Shown here one piece after another: positions 1-10,419 of a DNA stretch of 64,000 nt. The DNA comes from Ophiobolus disseminans. Taxonomy: Eukaryota; Ascomycota; Dothideomycetes; Pleosporales; Phaeosphaeriaceae. Under the pieces are notes generated by a model. That model was given only the letters and a program-made list of their open reading frames with translations. It was not told where the DNA came from and made no database searches. How positions within the stretch are numbered: the stretch's first letter is position 1; each line of letters starts with the position of its first letter. Made by a program: the position numbers and the translations under genes. Location of the stretch: the NCBI GenBank assembly GCA_010093685.1, contig MU006230.1, positions 267,870 through 331,869 of the forward strand, in the 5' to 3' direction.

Positions 1-1
1 C

Positions 2-511
2 GAGTATGCAGACAGGCTAGCAAAGGCCGGCCTTAAGAGACAGGCTAAGGATCCTCTTACATCGCTAAGCTACCTAAAGAGAAAGGCTAAAGAGAAGATC
101 CTAGCAAGCTGGAAACAGGAGTGGAAGGATACTAGGCCTGAACAGAAGGGCAGGGCCTGCAGCAAGGCTACACAAGAAAGGCCAAAAATCGCGTACAAGA
201 TGCAGCTACTCTCTAGCTTAAGGAGAGTGCTAGCTGCCTACTACCAGCTTAAGCTAGGAAAGGGCTTCTTTAAGCAATTTTCTAGGGCTATAGGCAAGGA
301 CAATAAGGGAGAATGCTTTGGCAGCTGCAGGGCCTTACAGACGCTAGAACATCTTCTCCTACACTGCAAGCACTATACAAAAGAGAGGGAAATGATGTTA
401 AACACACTAGACGTGCCTACTCTAATGCTACAACAGCTATTTAGTACTGCAAAGGGAAGTGCTGCGTTAATAGACTTCTTAAGGAAAACAGAGATTGCTA
501 CAGCAAGATAG
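2..511 (+). CDS. LINE ORF2 C-terminal fragment (RNase H end plus zinc-knuckle tail)
   Basis: The frame is open from base 2 through the TAG at 509-511, about 169 codons, with no in-frame stop, unlike the copia element nearby. It begins with EYADRLAKAG, which resembles the last conserved block of the RNase H domain in fungal Tad/I-clade LINEs. It ends with a Cys/His cluster (ECFGSC ... EHLLLHC) of the CCHC kind that closes many LINE ORF2 proteins. The reverse transcriptase and endonuclease would lie upstream of the window. The codons are unusually rich in CTA and GCT, so base composition is skewed even though the frame survives. The family is judged from motifs only. Confidence 0.65.
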   Translation, partial: EYADRLAKAGLKRQAKDPLTSLSYLKRKAKEKILASWKQEWKDTRPEQKGRACSKATQERPKIAYKMQLLSSLRRVLAAYYQLKLGKGFFKQFSRAIGKDNKGECFGSCRALQTLEHLLLHCKHYTKEREMMLNTLDVPTLMLQQLFSTAKGSAALIDFLRKTEIATAR

Positions 512-758
512 CTGCTAGCAGCAGGAGCCCTCTAAGGGCATATAACAACGACAAAATCGCAAAGAAAGATAGAAAGAGAGAATAGGCAGGAATGCACAAC
601 GCAGGTGAAAGACTGCAGCTAATAGCACCAAGCGTAGACTCTAGAAAAGAGAGATTAGCAAGGTATGCGCAGCGCTCTATAGTCCCTAGGACTGCATGAG
701 CTTTATTGTATTTATGCTAGCAATAGGTAGTGCAATGTAAATAATATAAAAAAAAATT
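512..758 (+). other. LINE 3' untranslated region
   Basis: No coding signal. It lies between the ORF2 stop and the nine-base A run and is taken as the 3' UTR of the LINE. Confidence 0.5.
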
Positions 759-1665
759 GGTGTATACTAGCCCTATCCTGCATAAATAACTAGGAACGTT
801 GCTAGTAAGAGAGGAGACCCTTTTTCAAGGCCTCTATGTAAATCTAGGCTGAGTAGCCACCTTTAGGAGCATCTGGATCGCGGTTCATGATAACCAACTT
901 GCTCCTCCTTAGACAACCCTATTCATTAAGCCAGATTGCAGCCTACACTATCTGCTGAGGCTTGCGGCCAGTACCTACAGCAGTAATTATCTCTAGCTTC
1001 TATTTCTCCCAAGGAAAGCAAAAGCACCACTCTTGATTTGCACTAGCTCCCTTCTGAACAGAGCACTTATCTAAGAATTTAACCGTGCGCTGATGCCACT
1101 AGAAGTGCCTGTACTGCCTGCAGAATTGCAGACGCTTAGCAACATGCCCTTGGTTAAGCTTAGGTCTCTTTTTACAGGGAGAATTAGTGAGGCTAGCTCC
1201 CTTAAGCACTTAGTATAATGTACGGTAGCAAGGTGGCTTTGAAGTAGTCCTATTAGGATTTACTAATACAGCAACCTTAGTAAGTTCTAAGTACTTAATC
1301 TTTAGAGCAGCGCAGGCCTTTTAGTAGATGATTTTTTTCTAGTGTAGTGATAGTATAGGTGGCTGGCCACTACGAGGCTGCTCTTGCGTTGTACCTGTTT
1401 TGGCATAGATTCGGATAGTGTATTTAATTGCGCTCTCGCTTCGTTAGAACTCTGCTGCAAGCTCCTGCACTGTTACCCTACACTCACGCTTCGCGATAAT
1501 CCTCTAGCGCTCAGCAGGACTAATGTTTAGCCCACGGCGAGCATTTCCAGCTATTTCTTGTCCAAATTGGCGTAGTAGGGGCATAGTTATAACATGTCAA
1601 AGTTGTGGTGTTAGTGATAAAGGTGCGGGGTCGGGAAAACAGCGGTTTAAAACTTTTGTCTTAGT
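759..1665 (-). mobile_element. Degenerate Tc1/mariner-like transposon
   Basis: Read on the minus strand, a transposase starts at the ATG complementary to 1582-1584. It shows an N-terminal helix-turn-helix stretch (ISPAERWRII), a GRP-like linker (QEQPRSGQPP), a partner of the motif around the second catalytic acid (KFLDKCSV), a RDPDAPKGGY block and a late LFMQD.A.IH block. These are the ordered landmarks of Tc1 transposases. Several stops interrupt the frame. In KFLDKCSV the residue normally acidic is Lys (AAG at 1066-1068), a G-to-A type change. The downstream third is missing because the LINE cuts it at 758. The upstream end runs to the TA at about 1665, at the junction with Fot1-like sequence. 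Confidence 0.7.
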
Positions 1666-1670
1666 ACTGT
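1666..1670 (+). repeat. Target-site duplication ACTGT, left copy
   Basis: ACTGT directly precedes the TGTTAG start of the left LTR and is repeated right after the right LTR at 7139-7143. A 5-bp duplication is what Ty1/copia integrases make. Confidence 0.9.
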
Positions 1671-1895
1671 TGTTAGATGTGATCAGCCTTTTAGCAGGGC
1701 GCTCAGAGACGGCAGAACTAATTATGTGCTAGATTACTGCTAGCGCAGACTCAGGATAAGGAAGATAAAGATAAGCAGAGGAGACCCCTTAAGAGAACAC
1801 ACAAGACACACAATCAATACACAACTATTAATTATAATTAATACTAATTAATATTATTTATCTTTACACGATCTGATTAACTATCTGATCTAACA
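1671..1895 (+). repeat. Left LTR of the copia element
   Basis: 225 bp starting TGTTAGATGT and ending CTAACA. Aligned by eye it differs from the right LTR at ten positions. At nine of them the left copy carries the T or A expected after RIP. Confidence 0.93.
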
Positions 1896-1972
1896 ATTAA
1901 GAGTCTCACTGCCTCAACCAAACAAGGATTAGAACTAACTAACGCGAGAAAACTCTGCAACCTATTAAAAGG

Positions 1973-4900
1973 ATGTCTACACTACCTCTACGAGACTCCT
2001 TAGTGATTCTGAATAATCACACAAACTAGATTAAGTGGCTGCGCTAGATTAAGACGCGCGCTAACTCCCTATGCGTGTAGGAAAAGATAGATCTAAACCT
2101 TACAATCCAACCCCTTACTAAACTAGAGGTGCTACTAATGCCTTAACTAAGCGACTATTAAGCGTCGCAATAAGCAATTAACGCGCACGCCGCTGCGCAA
2201 CAAGCTATTAACGCTTACAGTGACATCGCACTATTTATACCTGCTTAACCTACAGACCTTGCTACGAACGCGAAGGCATTGTACAAAGAAGATTTAGAGA
2301 TCTATAAGCTAGAGATAGATCGCTACAAAGCAGAAGATCACAAGTACACGCAAGAGCAAGCTGCGTTCGACAAGATTACGCAGGAGATACAGCGAACAGT
2401 TAACAACTACCTATACACAAACTGCTGCAGAGCAAGACAATTACATCGTTAATAGATTACTAACCTAATAGCTACTGTTGGCATCGATGCCAGAGACGAG
2501 ATTAAGGAAGCCTAAGAGCGGTACAGAAATGCGATGAAGGCTCCTAGGATAATCGCCTCTAAGGAAACATAGCTCACGGAAGTTGATTACGCTACAACTA
2601 AGGGCAAAGCTATTGGAATACCTAAGTGCTAACTAGACACGTATATTAAGGAGGACTTTACCCGAGCTACGGCTAAGCACTTAGAACAATAGACGATATT
2701 ATTTGCAGCTAATAGGCTGAAAAACCCCTTAATTACGGTCAAAGACATAATCCGCGAATACTAAGACTACATGCAGCTGTTCTACCTATCGAGAGTGAAG
2801 ACAGCAAAGGCAGCCTTTAGAGCAGCCGCTGCAGGTAGAGCACTAACGCTCTATAAAAACGGGTTAGACAATCCTAGGCAGAAGCGGAAGAGCCGCCGAG
2901 GCCAAAAGCAGATTATAGCTGCTAGAGCCACTAGATCAAACCCTATTCAATAAACTACAAGCAAGTGCGAAGCATGCAATATAAGACACGCACTTAAGGA
3001 CTGCTAGTACGCGCACCTAGGCAACGCACTAACTTAGTGGCGACCCTAAGAAGATAGGATAGATTAAGTCCGATTACGTATTGACAACAGCCTATCTATG
3101 CAAGAAACAATTCGCAGCGCTAAGCGACTAGTATAATCTAAAACCCTATTAATAAAGAAGTCGCACACAGCGACCCCTATAGTTAAGCAAGACGACTAAC
3201 TCTATAGTTGGAAAATCAGAAAGATTAACTACACGTTTATTAAGGCCTTGTTTAAAGCTAGCTAGGTTACGTACCCTCTACAACAATTATAGATTCTTAA
3301 CTCTAGATTAACATATCACGTCTCTAACGATATTAGTTAATTTACTAGAACAAGACTAGCAACGCAAGGAGACTTCCTATTAGTAGGCAACTTACGAGTA
3401 TAGATCAAGGTATATAGATTAGTTACCCTAATAGTAGCTAGTAGCAGCAATCAAAGCTAACTACACTTAAAGAACGTAGCCTACTGTCCTAATCTACTCT
3501 GCAATCTTGTCTCTTTTAGGATACTCCGCTTGCAAGGTCTCTAGTAGGATACTAAACATAACCTAACAGTCCTTCAACGGTTACAAACTAACAGTCCAAT
3601 TGCCGATCTTACTAAGCAGCATAGACAGTAGATAATCAAAGCAAATCTAATCACTAACTACGCAATAATAGCCGCTAGAGCAGCAAAGCTGCGCTACAAT
3701 CTACAACAACGCGCACGAGCGCTAATCTAGCACAAGAGATTAGGACACCTAGGACTAAGCGCGCTTAAGCATCTCGTACAACAGTCTAAGGAAGTAAAGA
3801 TTACTAGAGTACTTATAGTCGACTGCAACGCCTGTAGAAGAGCGAAAGCTAAACGGCTAATCCGCCGCACGCTACGCAGGATCGATAAGGCTCTAGGGGA
3901 ACGCGTCTCACTCGACTTTTACAATTATAAAGCTAACAGCTTAACAAAAGAGAAAAGCTAAATGCTAATTATAGATTAAGTGACTAGGTTTATGTAGGAC
4001 TACTATTTTAAGGACAATTAAACAGCGCAATTAATTATTAAGGCGCTTAAGTCTTTTGTAATCCTTATAAAGACTTAGTTTAACATTACTGTTAAGATTA
4101 TCGAAACTAACAACAAGATTGTTACAGTTAAGCTAGAAGTGGCTCGTTAGGCAGAATCCCAAGGCATCTGTTTCGAGCCTTCCGCCCTAGACACCTAATT
4201 ACAGAATAGTGGAGCAGAACGCTTAGAGAGTGTAATTAAGGAGAAAGAACGAGCAATGCGACTTGATGCTAACCTGCTATAGCTACTGTAGCCTAAGATC
4301 TCTCGATTAGCTATATATCTCTATAGTTGAACACCGCAATATGCGAATCGATAGAGATCACCGTACGAAGAGTTTTTCACTTACAACGCCTATTAAAACG
4401 GGATTGTTACCTTACTACGCAAGCTACACTAAGGTTACCTACAAGTATATAGGTGCAAGGCATTTGCAATAACGGATAATACGAAACGAGGTAAGAGCAA
4501 GCTACAGCAACTTAATCCTAAGGCATAGATTGGATACCTAGTTAGATATCGATCTACAAACATCTTTCGTGTATAGGTTCCTACTATGTCTAAGGTAATT
4601 ACTACACGTAACGTCGTATTTAATAAGGAATCAATCTTTACTAGAGATAAGAAGGATGTTATAGACAACCTAATGCACAGCACTCTCGAAGAGATTAAGG
4701 CGTAGATTAGGACTATAGAGCTTCCCCTAGGGATCAACTACAAGCAAGAGGAAACATAGTTATTCCTTAAAGATAAGTCTTTTAACAAAGGACAAGTACA
4801 GGAATTAACACCTAATTAATATAATAATAGCGGAAGAAAGGTTTGAGCAGCTTACCCCTCACTACTGCTAACGCCTCCACTAGTAGCCCTCTTAACGAAC

Positions 4901-6787
4901 CTTATAACAGCGCAGGAATTAAGGTAGGTAGATAATCCTCTTAAATTTAAGATTTAGAACGTCGCCCTTACGCAGCTACTAAACTATAGGATTAATTACC
5001 CCTTAAGTGCGAGCCGTAGTAAGAGACCTAATCTACGTAGTGCTAATATAGGATCACAATCCGTCGGTGAGAGCCTCTAGTATAATTAGATAGACCTATA
5101 GGCTGCAGCGTTTATAGCAGGTGCGAGAGCAGGAAAAGTTTAACAACTAAACAACAAGAAACTTAATAGTGCGGCGGTTAATCAATTGCTTAAGGGCTAA
5201 GGCTATAGCTACATGCCTCATTTGAGCGAGCTCCCGCTAGCACTAAGCCTAAATTAACTTAAGAAGAATTACTTATTCTACTAGTTGTTCAAGAAAGCTA
5301 AAGAGGATCACCTCTTAAGCTATAAGCAATCAAACTTATAGTTAGAAGTCCTAACGTAAGAAGCACGACTAATAGGCACTTAGATACTTAATTCTATGTA
5401 GGTATACACCTACAAGATTAACAAGGATTATTGTTTTGTTAAGTGTAAAGCGCGCTTAGTCGTTTAGGGCGATTAACAACGCAACGTCACTGCTTAGGAG
5501 ACCTACGCCGCTACGCTAGCAGGCTGATCCTTTTGAATTGCGCTCGCAATTGCCGCTCGCTTTAATCTTAAACTTAAGCAGTACGACGTAACCAACGCTT
5601 TTGCAAACGCTCTAATCAATTAACTCGTATACATAAGAATGCCGCGTAGCTACGCGCAGTACAGAAAAATTCTAAAGCTTAACAAAGCCCTTTACGGCCT
5701 CTAGATCTCGCTACTGCTCTAGCAACGAGACTTCACTACATACCTTAGAAGCCGTAGCTTTACTGCTGTTCTACACAAGCTATATTGCATAATCTGTTAA
5801 GGAATCTTTGTGTTCTTCTACGTTGACGATATAATCATAATGTACAGCAAGAACCGTAGATTAGAAGCACAAGCAGCTGTTAAGGACATAAAAAAGAAGT
5901 ACAGTATAACAGGTAGAGACGATCTACATTAGTTCTTAGGCATAGAGGTGATTAGGGATCGATCCTAACAAAAGATATAGATCTCCCAATTAGCATACCT
6001 TAAGAAGATTATCTAATTAGTGAGCGATTACTCTATTAAGTGCGATACACTAATAATTAAAGCCGAATTGCTGCTCTAAGAGGGCTTCGCTACTCCTAGA
6101 GAGATTAACCTCTACTAACAAAAGATTAGATTACTACTCTTCGCAGCAGTTAACACAAGACCTAATACGGCCTTTGTAGTATTACGTCTAGCACGATTCC
6201 TTACAAATCCTAGGCCTAATTACTAGTTAGCTGCTAATCGCGTAATTCTATACCTAAACTGTACACGAACGCTCGCACTGCAACTAGGTAGAGAAGATTA
6301 CCTAGTTGTTGCTAGCGATGCCTTATTTGCCGACAATACTCTAGATTGCAAGAGCTTCTAAGGATACGTAATTAAACTGTTTGGAGGACTAATTGCATAG
6401 AGAGCGAACAAACAAAATACGATTACAACGTTAACTATAGAAGCTAAACTACTTGCGCTCTTACAAGTAGCAAAAGAGGCTATGTTTATCTAGATGCTGC
6501 TCACTAAGCTACAAATTTAGTTAGCTAACTAAACAATTACTATACAATGCGATAACACGCAAACAATTTAATTAATCTTAGAAGAGATCTCCTAGTTAAC
6601 CACAAAACTACGGCATGTCAATATCCACAACTACTAGCTTAGGCAAGAGGCTTAGAGTAAGTCGATTAAGGTGATCTACGTGGAGTCGAGCAAGATGCTC
6701 GCCAACGGACTTACGAAGCTATTGCCAGCAAATCAGTGGGCTAGGTTCCTACAACAGATAGGACTTATTGATATAGAAGAACAATGA
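1973..6787 (+). pseudogene. Copia Gag-Pol polyprotein, stop-riddled but in a single frame
   Basis: One reading frame runs from the ATG at 1973 to the TGA at 6785-6787, about 1,604 codons. It contains a CX2CX3HX4C zinc knuckle (2966-3004), the protease site (ILNSR; codon 3299-3301), the GAG-pre-integrase HKRLGH (from 3731), the first integrase Asp (3914), YVDD of reverse transcriptase (5819-5830), the RNase H ASDA (about 6311-6322) and an LANGLTKLL end. All keep the same phase, so no net frameshift accumulated. Stops occur about once per 20 codons in the Pol half, at places where related proteins have Gln or Trp. Catalytic Asp codons in protease (3299) and integrase (4109) now read Asn. It cannot make a working protein. 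Confidence 0.9.
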
Positions 6788-6913
6788 AGGCCAGAAGCAG
6801 ATATAGGATGGATAAACAATTGATTAGAAGCCCTAGACCTTTGAGCAAATAGCGCGTAGAAGATAGTAGCACTATAGGTTCAGCTTAATCCTAACGTTTA
6901 AGCTGAGGGGGTG

Positions 6914-7138
6914 TGTTAGATGTGATCAGCCTTTTAGCAGGGCGCTTAGAGACGGCAGAACTGATCATGTGCTGGATTACTGCTAGCGCAGACTCAGGAT
7001 AAGGAAGATAAAGATAAGCAGAGGAGACCCCTTAAGAGAACACACAAGACACACAATCAATACACAACTATTAATCATAATTAATACTGATTAACATTAT
7101 TTATCTTTACACGATCTGATTAACCATCCGATCTGACA
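6914..7138 (+). repeat. Right LTR of the copia element
   Basis: 225 bp starting TGTTAGATGT and ending CTGACA. It is the less mutated copy: at nine of ten differing sites it keeps C or G. Confidence 0.93.
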
Positions 7139-7143
7139 ACTGT
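7139..7143 (+). repeat. Target-site duplication ACTGT, right copy
   Basis: Matches 1666-1670 exactly and directly follows the right LTR. Confidence 0.9.
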
Positions 7144-7632
7144 ATAACCTACTTGCAATTGCCTAGTTAGATTAGAATAGGCCTTGTACGTCTCTCTACG
7201 CCTATAATAATCTTTATAGACCTAATTACCTCTATCTAGAAGCTAGTCTTATTAACGTTATAGACATTGTTGTTATAGACGCCATACTTAGCTTTAGTCT
7301 TCTCTACTAGCGTAAACTACGCGCTAATAATCTCTAGATCCTCCTGCAGTATTCTCTACCTATCTGTAACTTAATTAAAGGCTATTTTAAGCTTAGCAGT
7401 TCTTGGGCGCGATAAGAGAGCGTACAGCGTTGAACGTTAAAGGCTTGAGCAGCAGCCTAGTAGCTTCGAAATTAACTAGACTTATAGGCTTCAAGAGCAA
7501 GCTATAGCCTCTCTTTATGTTCAAGTAATAACGCGTTATGTGGTTGAGGCATGTTGAGTATATAACATAGAAGCTAAGCTTGGCAAGTTTTGGGCCACTC
7601 GGTGGGTTGGACCACTTGGTAGTGGTTTACGT
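7144..7632 (-). mobile_element. 5' part of a Fot1/Pot2-like (pogo) transposon
   Basis: On the minus strand a transposase begins at the ATG complementary to 7550-7552. It shows the pogo/Fot1 N-terminal helix-turn-helix region (LQLALEAY, then AAQAFNV), and later YGVYNNNVYN, matching the conserved 'YG ... YN.DE' block ahead of the DDE core, and GN.K*VI matching GNREWVT. Many stops are present. Upstream, the sequence ending near 7632 (rich in CCACTTGGTAGTGG) is the likely terminal repeat. The gene is cut at the copia/Tc1 junction; its remainder should lie left of the window, beyond the Tc1 and LINE insertions. Confidence 0.65.
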
Positions 7633-8493
7633 TATAGGCTAAGTTATTAGTTTATTAAGTTATTAGCTAAAATCTAGCACTCTTTTCTATAGTATAAGGC
7701 CTTAGTCCCCTAGAGCTATACATTAAGTGCAATACTGTCGTTTTAACGGAGTTCTCGGCGTCGACGACATCTTGATGGTTCATACATGGCATCTGACGAT
7801 CAGCGATCCGTATCAAAAGACAAGGCAGACGCTAGCTTTGGATTACACTGCAATCCTAAGCGCAAGAAGGCGCGGTCCTCACCAAGACTCCGCACAGCCG
7901 CGATTTAGATCACATGCTGGTTCGCCACCTGGACAGCCTTGCTTACATCACCTAATGCAGCGGACTACGCGTGCCCATTCCGCTGTGTGCTACAAAGCGT
8001 TAAGCTACAAGGCAGAGAAGAATGACGGTACGGCTACTGGCGGTCACGATAACAAGGTTTTGTCACGGACATGAGCTTGACTTGGCATTGTCGTTGGACA
8101 TCAATGGTGGTCGGTATGCTTGTCGTCTCCTTTATCGGGCCTGTTATCTGTTTCGCCCTATTGACAGCTTTACTTCTTAGTTATGGTTGCCTTTTGTGTT
8201 TCTTACCTGCTTTCGGCTTTGATGCATTATGGAGCAAGGTCATTCCTCGAAGATACCCCCACACTCCACATCAAAAATTAGACTAGACTGTTGACTCAAT
8301 ACATCATGAGACTATAGACTAACCGATGCGTCACTTATGAGTTGCAGGCGGGTCGCGCAGCTGTTCACAATGGTCGTCGCATCTCACGAGGAAGTATGTC
8401 GCTCTGCTAAAGATGGGTACCTAGAAGGCGTGTCTTCAAAGGGTGGCATGCTAAACGTAGATCAAGCGCGTTACGTCCCCCAACGTCGGCATC
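7633..8493. other. Transposon edge and gene-free stretch
   Basis: Up to about 7725 the DNA is still AT-rich and full of CTAG/TTAA, like the mutated transposons, suggesting that mutation spread past the repeat edge. After that, base composition is ordinary. Short open frames at 7727-8074 and 8071-8286 show no recognisable protein character. Confidence 0.5.
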
Positions 8494-9140
8494 ATGCACG
8501 ACGGCGACTCACTTACTAAAGAATTCCTCGTCGACGTCTTCTACAACTTCATGCAGACCGTCGGCCCCTGCTACCTAGGTAGTCTACATGCTTCGAAGAG
8601 AGATGCTCGAACTACCCCGGTCTGCGCGGTGGAAGTAACCACATGGCGATGTGGAAGTCTCTCGTTATGGACGTCGATTTCCACGGCCGGCTCTTGAAGC
8701 CTTAGTACGGGTTCCACACGCTGGACCGCCGCGTCGATAGGCCGCTTGCAGACTTTGAGCCTGCGGTCGCGGATCAGGCGGCGCGGAATAAGCGCTGGAA
8801 TGAGCACTTCGGGCACGAGAAGTTGAAGTGGTCGACGTGGAGGCGGTTTGTTGTCCCGAAGAAGGGGTATATGGGGCTGTCGACGAGGAATTGTCAAGAA
8901 GGGGATAGTATATATACTATGTGCAGGGTTTCTATACCGTATGTTATGAGGGAAGAGAATCCGGCGACATTTGAAAGGGATCGCAAGCTCACTTTTGTGG
9001 GAGATAGGTACGTTACTACGTTGCGAAGTTTGATAGAGATAGTAGGTGATTAACTATTGCGTAGCTATCTGCACGGGTTTATGGATGGCGAGACGACGGA
9101 TTCGATACGGACTAGTGCTAAATATTTTGTTGTAGTTTAA
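8494..9140 (+). pseudogene. Remnant of a HET-domain (heterokaryon incompatibility) protein, C-terminal part
   Basis: The frame from about 8649 reads RRFVVPKKGYMGL, then a GDSI stretch, then PYVMRE. It joins across a canonical intron (GT 9008, AG 9064) to a second exon giving FVGDSYLHGFMDGE, with a TAA at 9138-9140. This is the usual C-terminal signature of HET proteins ('R.F.T..G..GL.P ... GD.V ... FVG..YVHG.MDGE'). HET proteins trigger cell death when unlike fungal cells fuse. An in-frame TAG at 8703-8705, probably from TGG, breaks the frame, and the N-terminal HET domain is not visible; a short open frame at 8494 may be its worn middle. Upstream lies the RIP-mutated transposon block, which may explain the decay. 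Confidence 0.6.
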
Positions 9141-9153
9141 GTTTAATCTTATA

Positions 9154-10419
9154 TTAAGAATCTGTGTCTGTATCCGCATCGGTGTCTATGTCTGCATCAT
9201 CGTTACTGTCTTCATCCGAATCTGTTCCCATGGCTCCAATAATGTCTAATTGCAGCCCGACCGTCTTGCAAGCATCCTTGATCTCTTTCGGTACGCCATC
9301 GTCCCCGTCAACAACTATCATGGTCTTCCAATTCTTCGCAATGATATCTTTGCTCTCGATAGCAACGACGAAGAGGTCAGTGACCTCGTTGTCGGTACCC
9401 AGGTCGTTGAAGAACTCCAATACCTCCATCTCAGGCGGAAACCCCACTGAATGCAGGCGTGGCTTCTTTGACGATTTGGCGAAGAGCTGATGGTCCCAAT
9501 TAAGTCGCAATGTCTTTAGGACCTCAAACTCCCTAAGTCGCAGTGTCTTCCGGTTGTGCAATGTCGGTGAGTCAAAGGTGATGCTTTTCAAGAACTCGGC
9601 TTGCGAGTTGAGAGCAATGATGTAGTCGCTAAGGCTGTCGGAGCTTTCCTCCAGCTCAGGCTCGGGCTCCTCTGTTTGTGTCATGACAAACTCCTCGAGT
9701 GCTTCAGGAAACTCAAGGACGTCTGCGAGCGCGTCATCGTTGATGTCGCATTCAACCAAGTGAAGCCTTTTCAAGGCGGTTACATGGGGCCGTTCGATGA
9801 AGTCAAATCCTCGCTCGTCTAGCTTGGCTCTTCTGATGATCAAAGTCTCCAATGTCGGATGTGCGAATATGTGTATGTTTTCTCGTAAATCCCAGTAAGC
9901 GTCATTGGCGCATTGATAGAACAACGAGCAGGTCTTCAGGCATGCGAGGTCGAAGGGCCCATTGAACAACGTCCCAATGCCGTGTAGAAGTACATCCGGT
10001 ACTGATATATCAAGCTTTTCTAGATTTGACATGATGGACAAAGTGCGCGAAAGGCCATCAACGCGCGTAGGATCGAGGTACGAGTTGTGAACCGGGGCAT
10101 CGAGCGCTAGATGTGATAGTTCCGAAGAAGGGTACGATAACTTGATTTCATGGATTGCTGAACCGCGTCTCGGTCGTCGACTCAATGATTCGCTGAAGGT
10201 GAGGTGCAACTCTGGTGTCTCGAAGAGGATGCTCTTGTAAAGCACAGCATCGCTCAGCTTGTGGTATTTTCTATTCAGGCGCGACACGTTGCACAGGCTC
10301 TTCCTTGACGTTCGCCCAAGCGTTTCGAAGATCTGTAGCAGTAGCTCGTCTGGTAGAACGGCTAGTCGGTCGCCTGTAGGGTTGCCGTTTTGGTCGTCTC
10401 TTTTGGCGCCGATTGACAT
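9154..10419 (-). CDS. F-box protein with acidic tail
   Basis: A single exon of 421 residues. Residues about 23-60 (LAVLPDELLLQIFETLG ... NRKYHKLSDAVLYKSI) form a clear F-box, the motif that binds Skp1 and makes the protein a substrate receptor of an SCF ubiquitin ligase. The middle has leucine-rich, LRR-like stretches (LETLIIRRAKLD, LKRLHLVECDIN), common in fungal F-box proteins. The C-terminus is a run of Asp, Ser and Thr (DSDEDSNDDAD ...). The start is the ATG complementary to 10417-10419; an in-frame TTG lies a little upstream. The substrate is unknown. Its stop lies only 13 bp from the end of the HET remnant, which converges on it. Confidence 0.8.
   Translation of the reverse strand: MSIGAKRDDQNGNPTGDRLAVLPDELLLQIFETLGRTSRKSLCNVSRLNRKYHKLSDAVLYKSILFETPELHLTFSESLSRRPRRGSAIHEIKLSYPSSELSHLALDAPVHNSYLDPTRVDGLSRTLSIMSNLEKLDISVPDVLLHGIGTLFNGPFDLACLKTCSLFYQCANDAYWDLRENIHIFAHPTLETLIIRRAKLDERGFDFIERPHVTALKRLHLVECDINDDALADVLEFPEALEEFVMTQTEEPEPELEESSDSLSDYIIALNSQAEFLKSITFDSPTLHNRKTLRLREFEVLKTLRLNWDHQLFAKSSKKPRLHSVGFPPEMEVLEFFNDLGTDNEVTDLFVVAIESKDIIAKNWKTMIVVDGDDGVPKEIKDACKTVGLQLDIIGAMGTDSDEDSNDDADIDTDADTDTDS

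Larger units (their letters stand above)
1..758 (+). mobile_element. 3' end of a LINE (non-LTR retrotransposon)
   Basis: The first 511 bases encode the tail of a fungal LINE ORF2 and the rest is its 3' untranslated part. It stops at a nine-base A run (748-756), as expected for a LINE 3' end. Immediately beyond the A run the sequence is the interior of a Tc1-like transposase gene read on the other strand, so the LINE appears to have inserted into that gene. The 5' part lies outside the window. The boundary is inferred from the A run and the change of homology; the target duplication cannot be seen. Confidence 0.7.
1671..7138 (+). mobile_element. Complete Ty1/copia retrotransposon, inactivated by RIP-type mutation
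   Basis: A 5,468-bp element bounded by two 225-bp LTRs (1671-1895 and 6914-7138) with TG...CA ends, and flanked by ACTGT on both sides. The order inside is Gag, zinc knuckle, protease, GAG-pre-integrase, integrase, reverse transcriptase, RNase H, which is the copia order. The LTRs differ at ten sites, all transitions. A purine stretch with GAGGGGG abuts the right LTR and is the probable polypurine tract. No clear tRNA primer site was recognised after the left LTR. It inserted at the junction of the Fot1-like and Tc1-like elements, so it is younger than both. Confidence 0.93.

Noticed and set aside
7727..8286. Two small plus-strand frames beside the transposons
   Set aside because: No motif, and the amino-acid make-up looks random.
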